From Rhineura floridana (taxonomy: Eukaryota > Chordata > Lepidosauria > Squamata > Rhineuridae), in contig NC_084499.1 in assembly GCF_030035675.1 (NCBI RefSeq), positions 19,819,953-19,883,952 on the forward strand: a stretch of 64,000 bases of DNA. Reading direction: 5' to 3'. Below the pieces are notes generated by a model, which saw only the letters and a program-made list of their open reading frames with translations, made no database searches and was not told the DNA's origin. Positions 46,655 through 59,285 of this stretch are shown here, one piece after another (the first letter of the stretch is position 1; each line of letters begins with the position of its first letter). The translations under genes were made by a program, and so were the position numbers.

Positions 46655-48535
46655 AGGTTGTCGCTCAGTGGCAGAGCGCCTGCTGTGCATGCGGAAGGTC
46701 TGAGGCTCAGCCCCCGTTGGCATCTCCAGGTAGAGGGTGGGAATGCCCTCCTGCCTGAAACCCTGGCGAGCCACTGCCAGCCAGTGCAGATAATAGCTAG
46801 ATCAGTGGTCTGACTCGGTATAAAGCAGTTTCCTATGTTCCTATCTGATCCAGCCCCTTTGTTCAGAACTATGAGGACTAGAATCTTACTGTCGTTTTAG
46901 GGGAAGAGCCACAGCTCAGTAGTAGAGCATGTGTTTGCACAGAGAAAGTCCCATGTTTGGTCCCCAGCATCTCCAGGTAATGTTGGGGAAGAGCCCTTAC
47001 CTTATAATAATAATAATAATAATAAATTTTATTTTTCAGCCGCCTATCTGTCCGGGTTAGGGACACTCTAGGCGACGAACAACAAGAATAAAAACAATAC
47101 ATATAGATCAACATAATCCAATTTTAAGCTAAAAAACCATTCATTAATTCAATTGTAACATAAGTTAATCTGTCCCAATCTTGTAGGCCTGCCTGAACAG
47201 CCAGGTCTTCAAGGCTCGGCGATAGCTGGACAGGGAGGGAGCCTGTCTGAGATCGAAAGGGAGAGAGTTCCAGACGGTGGGGGCCACAACAGAGAATGCC
47301 CTCTCTCTGGTCCGTACCAGCCTAGCTGTTCTCACCGGTGGGACCAAGAGAAGGTCTTGGGAGGCTGATCTCGTCAGGTGGCACAATCGGTGATTCTGGA
47401 GGCGTTCCTTCAGATATACTGGGCCGAAACCGTATAGGGTTTTAAAGGTCAACACCAACACCTTGAATTGGGCCCGGTAGACAACTGGTAGCCAGTGAAG
47501 ATCTAATAACACTGGGGTGATATGATCCCAGCGACGGCTATGCGTAATCAAGCGTGCCGCCGCGTTCTGTACCAGCTGTAATTTCCGGACCATTTTCAAG
47601 GGTAACCCCACGTAGAGCGCATTGCAGTAGTCTAAGCGAGAGGAGACCAGGGCATGTATCACCTGAGGGAGCAGGTGAACAGGAAGATAGGGACGCAGTC
47701 TCCGTATCAGATGTAATTGATACCAAGCTGCCCGGCTCACTGCTGTAATCTGAGCCTCCATGGACAGCTGGGAGTCAAGTATGACCCCAAGACTGCGGAC
47801 CTGGTCCTTCAGGGGTAAATTTACCCCATCAAGCATCAGGTCAGTAATTCCTAACTTCCTTTTATCTCCCACAAGTAATACCTCAGTCTTGTCGGGGTTC
47901 AGCTTCAGCCTATTCTCTCCCATCCATCCACTTACAGATTCTAGGCACTTGGACATGGTATTCACAGCCAACTCCGGTGAGGACTTAAAGGAGAGATAGA
48001 GCTGAGTGTCATCTGCGAACTGATGGCACTGCAACCCAAAACTCCTGATGATTGCTCCCAGCGGTTTCACATAGATGTTGAATAGCATGGGAGAGAGGAT
48101 AGAACCCTGTGGAACTCCACAATGAAGAGGCCAAGGGTCTGAAACCTCATCTCCCAATGCCACCCGTTGCTGCCTATCCAAGAGATAGGAACGGAACCAC
48201 TGCAAGACAGTGCCTCCTATTCCTAATCCCTCTAGGCGGTTTAAAAGGATACCGTGGTCAACGGTATCGAAAGCCGCTGAGAGGTCCAGGAGGACAAAGA
48301 AGGTGTATTCACCCCTATCCAATGCCCTCCGCATATCATCTACCAGAGCGACCAAGGCTGTTTCCGTACCATGACCAGTCCTAAAACCCGATTGGTATGG
48401 ATCTAAATAATCCGTTTCCTCCAAGTGTGCCTGTAATTGCGCAGCCACCACCCTCTCAATCACCTTGCCCAAGAAACCTTAAACCCTAGAGAGTAGCTGT
48501 AGGCCAGTGCGGACAGTATTGGGCAAAATGTAGAC
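46655..48535 (+). mobile_element. Family C SINE pair, second unit split by an L2
   Basis: The first unit (46655-46845) is GGTTGTCGCTCAGTGGCAGA to ATAAAGCAGTTTCCTATGTT. The linker CAGAACTATGAGGACTAG is at 46864-46881. The second unit starts GAGCCACAGCTCAGTAGTAG (46905-46998). After the L2 it continues as ACCCTAGAGAGTAGCTGTAG and CCAGTGCGGACAGTATTGGG (48482-48535). Confidence 0.88.
47005..48475 (-). mobile_element. L2-clade LINE, 5'-truncated, with 435-codon open frame
   Basis: The minus-strand open frame (48472-47165, entered at a TTG) covers reverse transcriptase to C-terminus. Motifs are ERVVAAQLQAHLEETDYLDP, LLDLSAAFDTVDHGIL, LHCGVPQGSILSPMLFNIYV, CHQFADDTQLYLSF (FADD catalytic box), LNPDKTEVLLVG, SRLDYCNALYVGLPLKMVRK, LLDLHWLPVVYRAQFKVLVL and VWNSLPFDLRQAPSLSSYRR. 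It ends with a (TTA)n tail at the 47005 side. ACCTTA occurs on both sides (46999-47004 and 48476-48481) as target duplication. It is a different subfamily from the 5735-7153 copy. The absence of breaks suggests a young insertion. Confidence 0.95.
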
Positions 48536-48771
48536 AAAACAGGCTCTTCACCTCTGTCCTTTTGGATACCCAAGATGTGAGGCACTCCACGTTCAGTTCT
48601 TTTCTGCTGTAGCCATGCTAATGTTCAGTCCCGGCTGCTGCTTTATCAGTGTCGAAACGAAGGAACTCTGCACGGGCCCAGATCGTTCTCAAATAATGTT
48701 CCCATTGTGGCCTGTGGATAAGCTGCCCCTCTGGAGACTGGTCCCCGATGCCCAACCCTCATAAGATGCTA

Positions 48772-48925
48772 AGAAGAGCCTGGCTGCTGGATCAGGCCAA
48801 AGGGGGCCCACCTAGTCCAGCCTCCTGTTCTCACACTGGCCAACATGATGCCCCCCAGTGGGAAGCTTATAAACAAGAGTGTAATAGCCCCCTCCCACTC
48901 GAGCGCCCCAGCAACTGGTACACAA
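48772..48925 (-). mobile_element. CR1-type LINE 3' end
   Basis: AAGAGCCTGGCTGCTGGATC, GGGCCCACCTAGTCCAGCCT, CTGTTCTCACACTGGCCAAC and CCCCAGCAACTGGTACACAA reversed. Confidence 0.82.
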
Positions 48926-48929
48926 GAGA

Positions 48930-49062
48930 GTCCAGCCTAACCTACCTCACAGGGTTCTTGTGAGGATAAAATGGGGAGGGGGAAGAGCCACATAACACCA
49001 CCTTGAGCTCCTTCTAGGAAAGGTGGGATGTAAATGTAATAAAAGTGCAAGAAATAAATGAA
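48930..49062 (+). mobile_element. MIR-like SINE, 3' half
   Basis: CAGCCTAACCTACCTCACAG, GGTTCTTGTGAGGATAAAAT, CACCTTGAGCTCCTTCTAGG and GGTGGGATGTAAATGTAATA. Confidence 0.8.
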
Positions 49063-49064
49063 TG

Positions 49065-50729
49065 TGACATCCAGCAAGGGCAGGATAGCAGTCGAGCTCT
49101 CAAAGGTGGTCTCCCCCCTCCCTTTCCACGAGGGGGGGTTGGGCATAGTTGATATGTAGATCTGGAGGTGGCTGGCTTACGAAAGTGGCTTTGATTTCCC
49201 TAAGAAGTTCCTCATTGGGGGGGGCGGGTGAGGGGGTAGAGAAGTGTCACCTGAGCTCCTGAACCAACTTCCGACCATGATATGGACAGTGTTGTTTCTT
49301 GTTGTTTAAATGCAACTCACAATGCGCACACAAACACGCAATCAAAACTCCTTTTGCTTTCCCCTTCCCCAAGTCTCTCCCAAACTTCCCTCCCTTCTGC
49401 AAGAATGTGATTTAAGGGATGAAGAATGAAAACTCGCCCTCCGGAAAAAACCCTTCCTACCTGATAGACGACCCAGTCGCAGCAATTCCCCGAGATGGAC
49501 GCTAGGAGGAGCTCTAGCAATTGCCTTGGTTCAACCAGCCACCTATAGCTGTATGCGGCTCTTTAAGATTTTAGTTGGAGAAAAATAGTCCAAAAATAAA
49601 AATAAATCCTGACATTTTTTAAAAAACTGAGGAAATCACAAATCTTGCAAAAACAAAACAAAAACTGAGGCGATTCGTTCCGACAAAATTTGGTCCAACC
49701 TGGTTACAGTTCAGCACCAAAAGAGGTTTTACATAATAGTCATAAAAAAACACGCCTTAATAATAACTTTTCCAACTTAAAGATAAAGGTGTAGCGTGTT
49801 GATCTTTTCAATACAAAATACGTTCGGTGCAGAACAGGGGCCGTCTCTCTCTCTCTCTGTGTATAGATAAAAACAATGTTTCCCTTTCCCCAAACAAACG
49901 GAAGGCAGCAATTTGTTACCTTTAAAATTAATCAAGCAATCGAAGGAGTTAAAAACACAGCCACGCACCAGTCTCCGATTTGGAATGTGCACATATTTTT
50001 GCAAAACCTCCAACCTGCGCTGCGTTTTAAGAGCACCTCCGGACGCCTGACTTTAAAATATAAAATAATAATAAAAACTATTCTGAGGTCAGCCTGTAGG
50101 TGGTCAGAAAATCTTTTTTATTGCCTCCATTCATTCGGTTGAAAAGAGGGGTGTGCGTGTGGAAAATACACTCATACACCACCAAGTGGTACAAGGCAGA
50201 TTAACCAACTAAAAAACTCAGGATGTATTAAAAAAAACATCAGAAGCACATCCTAGCCCTAGGCACAGGGGACAACTGGCACTGAGGCCTCCTCACAAAC
50301 TTGATCTCTCACCAACCCCCATATGTCCTTCCAAATTCATCCTTCCTTTTTTAAAAAATAAAACGCTCGCAAGCCTTGTGATCCCAAAACATGCTTATTT
50401 GCGAGTAACTTGCTGGCACTCTTTTGAGAAAACATCCTTGGGATGAGGGGAAACTGAGCACATGAAAAAGTGCAGGGTTTTTTGTTGTTGTGTAAAATCC
50501 CCTCCAGATTCATGTTTGCCCACAATCAAAAACAAATCCCGTTTTGAAAAAGACAGAATTTTGCATCTGGACTCCTTCATCTAACTAAATTCAGGGTTTA
50601 TTTTCTCTGCTGTTGATTTTCTTCGCTCTACAGTTCTCATCCCAACTCTTCCAAATTGGCATCTCCTGCAGGCAAGAAACCCCTCCCTGTTAAAATTCAG
50701 GGGTGATGTGCTTAAAATCTCCCACCCCA
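49065..50729. other. Intergenic DNA downstream of IER5L, no assigned feature
   Basis: AT-rich, mostly unique-looking, with a short (CT)n run near 49846. No gene is supported. Confidence 0.4.
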
Positions 50730-50917
50730 TGGCAATGTGATGCAGTGGCTAGAGTGCTGGACTAGGACCTCAGCCACGAAGCACACCATGGGCAAGTCAC
50801 TGCCTCTCATCCTAACCTACCTCACAGGGTTGTTATGGGGATTAAATTAGGAAGGGGAGAACCATGCATGCCACTTTGAGCTCCTTGGAGGACAGTGAGA
50901 TATAAATAGCAAATAAC
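50730..50917 (+). mobile_element. MIR-like SINE
   Basis: CAATGTGATGCAGTGGCTAG, AGTGCTGGACTAGGACCTCA, CCTACCTCACAGGGTTGTTA, CATGCATGCCACTTTGAGCT and GTGAGATATAAATAGC. Confidence 0.82.
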
Positions 50918-51390
50918 CTCTGATTAAGCAGAGAAACTATTTTGCCCATATCACCTGAGGAGTTCAACATCTGCTCCAAAGATGGGCACAAAAACAATAG
51001 AGAAAAACTACAGAAAGCCCTTTTGAAGAGTTTTTTATTTGCGTTAGATAAAATACTAAAATGTAAAGGTCTGGGATGATTTAGGAAGAACCCTTCATGA
51101 ATCAGTTATGAGATTAAAAAAAGCCTCAAAGCTTATTCTAAAAGCCTGCTCCACTGTTTGTTTACCCAGACCAATGGTGTTGCACCCGCAAAATGTGCAC
51201 AACATTGCAGAGCAGCCATTTTACTCTAGAGTAGATGCTACTGAAATCAATGAGATTTAATTCCAAGAAGTGGAGCACAGTTCTGGATCTTGCTGTAAAC
51301 TCAGCTTGATGTAGCTCTTGAGAATGGCCTTTTGAATGTCTATAGCCAATTTCCTTAGGGGTTGGGCTGAAAAGGGAGACACACATGTTG

Positions 51391-53033
51391 ACTTTTTTAT
51401 AATTGGACTTTTTATTAAGATTATAAATTTAAACAAATCTGAACAGTTTTACCCGGTGATATACAATTCAGTATGCACACACACAAAAATATACAGAGAT
51501 ACAAAGGAAAAACGTTTAGCAATGCGCCCCTTCAATATACACAGTGCTTTAATGTGAAGTTCGGATGGCAAGCGGAAAAAGCCACCTTTTTACAACAAAA
51601 GGTTCTTTTTCCCCCTTCCCTTTAATAAAAAGAACACAAATTTAATTTTTTTTTAAAAAAGAAATGGGTGACATAAACACAGACTTTTTTTTTTGCACAT
51701 AGGACCAAACAATGCTGGTTAAATCAGGAGAGTTCAAATCTTTTTTGGAGGGGGGAACTCCCCCACATTTAAAGACGTTAAAAGTGTTCACACATTTACT
51801 TGTGGCATTCGCACACACCTAGGTGGGAGATACATGATTTGAGAAAGGGGGGGGGGAGGACCTGCAAGGCAGCGATGCATGATGGGACAAGCAGCTGTCC
51901 TCTCTTCACCCCCCCTCCCCAAAATTAAAACATTTTTTTTAAAAGAAAGCAGTGTTGGACAGAACTACATACTTCAAGGAACAAGAAAGTGGAGAGAGAA
52001 AAAGAGGACCCCCCCCAAATTAGGCTACATCAATATCACATCATATCCATTCAACCAGGAAAAGTTGTCTGTTGTCATTTTCAGCGCTGTTTTTTGAAAG
52101 GGAGGGAGAGAACCACATTTACGAACACCCAGGAGCCAGCAATGCCTGCCCCCTGCACTCCAAGAGCCCAAGTCACTACAAAAGGGAAACTGAGCCTCAA
52201 ACCATTTATTTTGGGGGGGGGGCAAAGAAAGAGAGGTGGTTGGAGCAGGGGGGGAACCTTTAAAAAAGAAAAAAAGCAATTTGGAAGTTTTAGATGTCAA
52301 ACAAACCCAGCTTGCACAAAATAAAATATAAGCAGTCCTCCCCGTTCCTTGCAAAATATTCTGGTTCTGGAAAAGGGAACGTGTCAAGTTTTGCAACTCC
52401 TGCATAAGGCTTCTTTTGGGGAGGGGAAGATGGGCTTTGCTTCAGGTATAGATTTCTCTCCAAGTTTGGAGAGCCTCAGTGCTGGGCACCCCATATCTCC
52501 CCCAGTTCTGGGGCTGGAACCCGCTTCCTCTCCCAAAGTAGGCTAAAACTCTATGGTGCACACAGAGGACTTGTTCCCCATATCCCCCTCCCATCCCCCT
52601 CCCTCCATTTTTTAGGGGGGATAACCAAACACACAAGAAAGCCTGGAAGGATTTAAAGAGCAAAGGGAACCCACCCAGACCCCAAACCCAGAAGAGGAAA
52701 GCAAACCAAAAAGACATAAAAAAACCATTTTTCCTCCCCTTGCTGTTGCTTTGTTTAAGTAGGTACGATTTCATCCTCATCTCTGCAAAAATAAAGATGC
52801 GAAAATCTTCGAAGTAAATTCTATAGTACAATTTAGGGGGCGGGAAAAAACATTCGCTTGGCTTCTTCCCGCCTCCCCCCCAAATTCTCTCTCCACCCCC
52901 ACCCCAACTTCAGTCTTTTGTTTCAGGGTCGTCGCCGTCGCCCCCCCCACTTAAAAACAAAGAGAGCCAAGCAGCAGGCATTTCCCTCTCCTCCGCCCCC
53001 CCCCGCCCCGTCGGGTCCCTCTGGCCCTCCCCC
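51391..53033 (-). other. IER5L 3' UTR (inferred)
   Basis: No repeat of the families found elsewhere interrupts this 1.6 kb block downstream of the IER5L stop. On the minus strand it is A/T-rich towards its end, with TGTATATTTTTGTG and similar pyrimidine- and AT-rich runs, typical of unstable immediate-early transcripts. AATAAA at 51411-51416 is the most likely processing signal. Confidence 0.55.
51411..51416 (-). promoter_or_regulatory. Poly(A) signal candidate for IER5L
   Basis: TTTATT on the plus strand gives AATAAA on the minus strand, with the context ATCTTAATAAAAAGTCC. An alternative AATAAA lies at about 52203-52208. Confidence 0.5.
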
Positions 53034-54585
<1,552 letters not shown>

Positions 54586-54608
54586 GCCCTGGCTTTACCA
54601 ACCCCCGC

Positions 54609-54616
54609 TATTTATA
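54609..54616 (-). promoter_or_regulatory. IER5L TATA box overlapping a MEF2-like site
   Basis: On the minus strand the sequence reads CCCTATAAATAGCGG. TATAAATA is a strong TATA box, and CTATAAATAG also satisfies the MEF2 consensus YTAWWWWTAR. It lies about 245 bp upstream of the ATG in a CpG-rich setting, as expected for an immediate-early gene. Confidence 0.75.
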
Positions 54617-54669
54617 GGGCTTCCCCCCCGCCGCGCCCCTCGGCCTATGGGAGCCCGCCTTGCCGATAG

Positions 54670-54712
54670 ATTGGCAGCCCGTGCCCGCCCCGGAGAGGCC
54701 CAGCCGGCCAAT
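54670..54712 (-). promoter_or_regulatory. Pair of CCAAT boxes upstream of IER5L
   Basis: CCAAT on the minus strand at 54670-54674 and on the plus strand at 54708-54712. They lie about 55 and 95 bp upstream of the TATA box, the usual NF-Y spacing. Confidence 0.55.
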
Positions 54713-54762
54713 GGAGGCGAGGCGGTTCCTTTGTGCTATTCAAATACCTAACAGGCTTTTTG

Positions 54763-54785
54763 GTGAGAGAGAGAGAGAGAGAGAG
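54763..54785. repeat. (GA)n run upstream of IER5L
   Basis: About 11 GA units, roughly 150 bp upstream of the TATA box. Could bind GAGA-type factors or be a simple microsatellite. Confidence 0.85.
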
Positions 54786-55929
54786 AAGCAAGCGGGGCGG
54801 GCGGGGGACGGTCCTCCGGAGAGCAGCGCCAGGCCCGCGGAGCGAGCCCGCCCGGGGCCGCAGACAGAGCCCGCCCGAGCGGCGGGGAGCCCCTGGAGGC
54901 CCGTCGGGGGCTTTCGGAGGGGCCGGAGCCGTCGGAAGCGGGGCGCTGCTGGAGGGAGCCCCGGCGCGAGGTGCGCCCTAGCCTTCTCCCGGCCGCCTGG
55001 CTCCTGGCGCAGGGGAGCCCCTCGCCACGTGCGCGGAGGACAAGGGGGCGGGGCCCAGAAGGGGGAGGGCCTCCACCGCCCTAGACCCCGCCCCCTTCTC
55101 TCTCTCTCTCTGTTTGCGAGCAGGTGCCGAGCGATCAGAGAGGAAGAAATGAATGAAAGATCTCTAAAAAGAAGGGAAAAGCAAACACGGGATGCGGCAC
55201 TGACCGCCTTTCGAAAAAGTAAAGTTAAAAGAGTAGCCTGATTCTCGGTTGGAATCGGGAGTTGTTATTACTATTCCTATTCGGCTGCATCCAACCCACG
55301 TTTCAGTAAGACCGCTTGAAAGTCGTGAGCCTCAAGCGAGGCGTCTCCGTCAACGTCAGTGGGTCTAGCTGAGGAGGGCTCACCCTGGATGCAACCCCTG
55401 AAGAGGCTGTGCTCAGCGGAGGCTTCCTCAGAGCAGCCCCGCTGAAACCCATGGGCCTCAACTGGCCATGGCCACTGATTTCAATGGGTCTTATTGTTGT
55501 TTTTGTTGTTAAAATTCCTACCGTGCCAAAGGAGGTTTCTTTTTACTCTTTTTCACAGCAAGAGAACCCACATACATGCCTTTACCACGTGGATATGTTT
55601 GCCACTCTGGGTTCCTTCAGGAAGGGCGGGCTATAAATTCAACAAATAAATACATTGATCAGAATGAGGTTCATTGGTCCATTTCGGATTCTCTCTGATT
55701 CTCCTTTTCCCAGTCTTAAGTTTCCACATCAGGTTGTGTTTGTTGGGGGTGGGGGGAAGTTCTCATGAACATTAATTGGTATTTTTGTGCAAATGTCTCT
55801 GATGGTACACATTTATATTTCCATTGTGTGTTCTCCCATTTGCTGCCTCTGCTCATTCCGGCCTCAAGATGCACTTGAGTTAACTTGGAGACACTTTGAA
55901 GTCTCGCTGTACTGGAAAACTTTTGTCTG

Positions 55930-55985
55930 AGTTGGTCCATCCAGCTCAGTATTCTCTTGACTGGCAGTGGCTCTCCAGATTGTTA
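55930..55985 (-). mobile_element. Family C SINE fragment
   Basis: GTTGGTCCATCCAGCTCAGT, ATTCTCTTGACTGGCAGTGG and CTCTCCAG in reverse orientation. Confidence 0.65.
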
Positions 55986-55997
55986 CCTTTAAAGCCC

Positions 55998-56560
55998 TGA
56001 GCTAGGGGTAGGCAACATCTGGGGCCCTCCAGATTTATTTATTTATTAGATTTATATCCTCCCAGAGGAAGCCCAGCGCGGCAACCAAGAGCACTAAAAG
56101 CACTTTAAAACAACTTGAAAACAAACATTAAAACAAAACATCTTTAAAAACATTAAAACAAAACATCTTTAAAAACATTAAAACTAAACATCTTTGAAAA
56201 CAATTTTTTTTATAAAAAGCTTGAAAAGCATCTTAAAAAGCAATTCCAACACAGACACAGACTGGGATAAGGTCTCTACTTAAAAAGCTTGTTTAAAAAG
56301 GAAGGTCCTCAATAGGCACCAAAAAGATAACCGAGAGGGCGCCTGTCTAAGATTTAAGATGTTGGACTCCAATTCTCAGATGTCCCAACAGCCAGCGTGG
56401 CCAACGGTCAAGGGTGATGGGAGAATGCAACCCAGTGCCCTTCAGACATTGTTGGACTACAACTCCCATCATCCCTGGTCATTGGCCGTGTGGCCTTCTG
56501 GGAACTAGAGTCCAGCAACATCTGGAGGGCCATAGATTACCCTGTCCATGCGTAATATGA
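55998..56560. mobile_element. Family H MITE split by an L2 3' end
   Basis: GGGGTAGGCAACATCTGGGG and CCCTCC, then L2 (56038-56349), then AGATGTTGGACTCCAATTCT, GGCCAACGGTCAAGGGTGAT and a second set, CATTGTTGGACTACAACTCC and CAGCAACATCTGGAGGGCCA. Confidence 0.7.
56038..56349 (-). mobile_element. L2 LINE 3' UTR insertion with target duplication
   Basis: TTTATTTATTAGATTTATAT, CCTCCCAGAGGAAGCCCAGC and AAAACA-rich repeats, to GGGCGCCTGTCT-like coding end. AGATTTA flanks it at 56031-56037 and 56350-56356. Internally, ACATCTTTAAAAACATTAAA recurs two to three times in tandem. Confidence 0.85.
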
Positions 56561-56689
56561 TGAAATGCTAATGAAGAGCAAGGACTTATATGTAGATTTA
56601 AGTGTGATCTTATGCATGTTCACTCAGAATGAAGTCCCACTGTGTTCACTGAGACTTAATTACTAATAAGGAGGGACACGTCTGTCAAC

Positions 56690-56990
56690 GCTGGTTTCAC
56701 TCTCTCATTTTTCCACTCTTAAGCTGAGTTTGAAACACTTCCACAGTAGTTTGCTTTTTAACAAAGTTCATCACAAAAATTCACCAGCACTTCAGTGTGC
56801 TTTTCTCCTGAAATACAATTTTTGTATGCATTTTTGCCTAATACACACATTTTTGAAGGCAGTTCCCCCTAATGTGATGCATCTTATTTTCACTATTTTT
56901 AGGCCTCCTTTCCCTACTATAGGTACTTCTATACATTTTTTTGGTGAACTCCATTATAAAATTTGGAGAACTGCAAATTTCAAATAACAG
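56690..56990. mobile_element. AT-rich MITE-like sequence, family J
   Basis: Phrases such as TTTTTGTATGCATTTTTGCC, TAATACACACATTTTTGAAG and CAGTTCCCCCTAATGTGATG resemble, inverted, the AT-rich element at 60470-61228. Boundaries are uncertain. Confidence 0.4.
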
Positions 56991-57042
56991 CTGTGTTTTT
57001 GTTTGTGTATTGTTTCAGGAAATGCAAATTAGGTGATGATGA

Positions 57043-57262
57043 TGATGGACTGCCTTCAAGGCGATCCTGACTTATGGCGACCCTATGAATAGGGTTTTCA
57101 TGGTAAGCGGTATTCAGAGGGGGTTTACCATTGCCTCCCTCTGAGGCTGAGAGGCAGTGACTGGCCCAAGGTCACCCAGGGAGCTTCATGGCTGTGTGGG
57201 GATTCGAACCCTGGTCTCCCAGGTTGTAGTCCAACACCTTAACCACTACGCCACACTGACTC
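57043..57262 (-). mobile_element. Sauria-type SINE
   Basis: Reverse copy with GGACTGCCTTCAAGGCGATC, CTTATGGCGACCCTATGAAT, AGCGGTATTCAGAGGGGGTT, GGGGATTCGAACCCTGGTCT and CTTAACCACTACGCCACACT. Full length. Confidence 0.93.
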
Positions 57263-57269
57263 ACAAATA

Positions 57270-57562
57270 AGGTAAAGAAAAGGTAAAGGTGTCCCCGCAC
57301 TTGTAGTGCAAGTCGTTTCCGACTCTTAGGGTGACGTCTTGCAACGTTTATTAGGCAGACCGTATATATGGGGTGGGATTGCCAGTTCCGTCCTCGGCCT
57401 TTCTTTACCCCCCAGCATATGCCGGGTACTCATTTTACTGACCACGGATGGATGGAAGGCTGAGTGGACCTCGACCCCTTTTACCGGAGATTCGACTTCC
57501 TCCTTTCGTTGGAATCGAACTCTGGCTGTGAGCAGAGTACCACTCTGCACCACAGAGGTAGG
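57270..57562 (-). mobile_element. Long tRNA-derived SINE, separate family
   Basis: The minus-strand head CCTCTGTGGTGCAGAGTGGT holds an A box, with a B box GAGTTCGATTCC. A ~200-bp body (GGTCGAGGTCCACTCAGCCT, CCCGGCATATGCTGGGGGGT and CCCCATATATACGGTCTGCC) ends GAGTCGGAAACGACTTGCAC and ACCTTTACCTTTT. It is about 290 bp, the only copy in the window, and directly abuts a Sauria SINE. Confidence 0.8.
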
Positions 57563-57564
57563 TG

Positions 57565-59185
57565 CGCATTAAAATACAGATTGGATCAGGTCCCAGTTTA
57601 CTGTTCTAAGCCTGCAGTCTTAAACACACTTTCTTGAGAGTTATACCCATTGAACACAATGGAATGCAATTCTGAACACAAAACACAGATAGGGTTGTGT
57701 TCTTAAAATATATCCAGGGGAAAAAAATGGGAATGATGAAGATCTTGCCAGCACAAAAAGTTATGGTCCTTGACCCTCAGACTCTTGGGCAGAAGAATTT
57801 CAAGACACCTCTGCTGTCCTTAGAGGAATCTGTCAAAATAACTTGATCTTCTAGAATGACGTCTGAAAACCACAACATAAATGGTGGCTTCTCATTCATA
57901 GGACCCTAAGACTTATCTACTGGTCATAACAGCACAGAAGGATTTATGCGCCATGGTGATTTTTTTCTCAAAAGAACCAGGGTGAAAAAAATAGCATGTC
58001 ACCACAATCTGGGTCGGCAAATGGGTGGATCTAGGCTGCGCTTGTTTATTCAGAGTCTTTGTTTTCAGATGAACAAGGAAGAAGCCACTTTTTAGAAGCA
58101 CATCATGCATTGCAGAACATTCTAGCTTCCTTACAGATCAAAAAGATGAGAAGGGGAATTATATCCCAGGGACAACAAATGTCCTAAGGGTCATTATACA
58201 CAAGATGCATTTTTGACACTTCCATGTAGGAAACTGTACATGCATGCACATAATGTATGGCTGCATGTAAGTCACAACAGTTAAGTCTGCAGAGAGCGAG
58301 AGGGAGAATGGTCTCTGTCAGAAACAAAAGCAGTTTTGTACAAGGTGTTGCCCTTGAAGAACGTGAAGTGCAGTTTCAGCAATAGTTTATGAGGTAGAGT
58401 GGGGGAGGTGAGAAGTAGGGCAAAAATGTTTGCTCATTCAGAGTGATGGGAAAATATTCAGAGCAAAGGCAGAAAAAGTTTGCACAGGCAGAGTAATGTA
58501 GGAGAAGCTTGCCCATTCAGAGTGAGGGCAAAAAAACTCACTCTGGAGGGCAAAAAAGTGGTCAGAGGTCCTGCTGCTCTGAAATCTGTCCTCCGATTCT
58601 CTCAGAAGTTTTCTTCCCCTACAAAAGAAGCTTCCACAATCGTTTTTTTCCTTTCTGCCATGCAGTTGTCTGACACATGCTGCAACACATTGTTCAGGGT
58701 CCTATCTTCAAGTTAGGACTAGAACAGGCAAGTACTGATGCTGTGTCAAGTGTCCAGCTAAGCAAACGCTTGAGTTGGAGAAGTTTCGGGGCCTGTCCTG
58801 TGGCTTACCACTTCTCCTGGTGCTGGGAACTGCTCGACAATGAGCGCCAGAAATTCACTCCAGATCTTTTGATCTGTGTTTATTGATTTCTTCTTCTTCT
58901 CATGGGCTCTTGGTTGCAGGAGGCCTTGCATCCAATTTTCCGTGCACGGAGTACTCTGTGACTTCCAGCGTTAGAAGATTGTTTTACTTTGCCGCTAGTG
59001 TGGCCTGGTGGAAACATTTTTTCTGTACTTTCAGCAAGTGGGGGGGGAGAACCTTTTCAGCTTCAATGTAAATTTGATCTTTGTACAGTAAGCTGCTTTC
59101 TACACATGCTTGCACCTCCCTCTCTATTCACCCAGGCAAGCAGAGGCTTGGTCAGAGTTCAAGGATGTGTGCGAATTGGGGCAGG
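57565..59185. other. Intergenic, no assigned feature
   Basis: Unique-looking DNA upstream of IER5L. GCAAAAAAGTTTGC-like and CATTCAGAGTGA phrases recur near 58435-58520 (CTCATTCAGAGTGATGGGAA, CCCATTCAGAGTGAGGGCAA). That suggests a short local duplication. Confidence 0.4.
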
Positions 59186-59189
59186 TGAG

Positions 59190-59285
59190 GGGTGTGGCTT
59201 CTGGTTGGTCACTGTGAGAACAGGATGCTGGACTAGCTGGGTTTTAGGGGCCTAATCCAGGAGGTGCTCCTTATATTCTCAATTA
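59190..59285 (+). mobile_element. CR1-type LINE 3' end
   Basis: GGTTGGTCACTGTGAGAACA, GGATGCTGGACTAGCTGGGT and TAATCCAGGAGGTGCTCCTT with TATATTCTCA. Confidence 0.78.
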
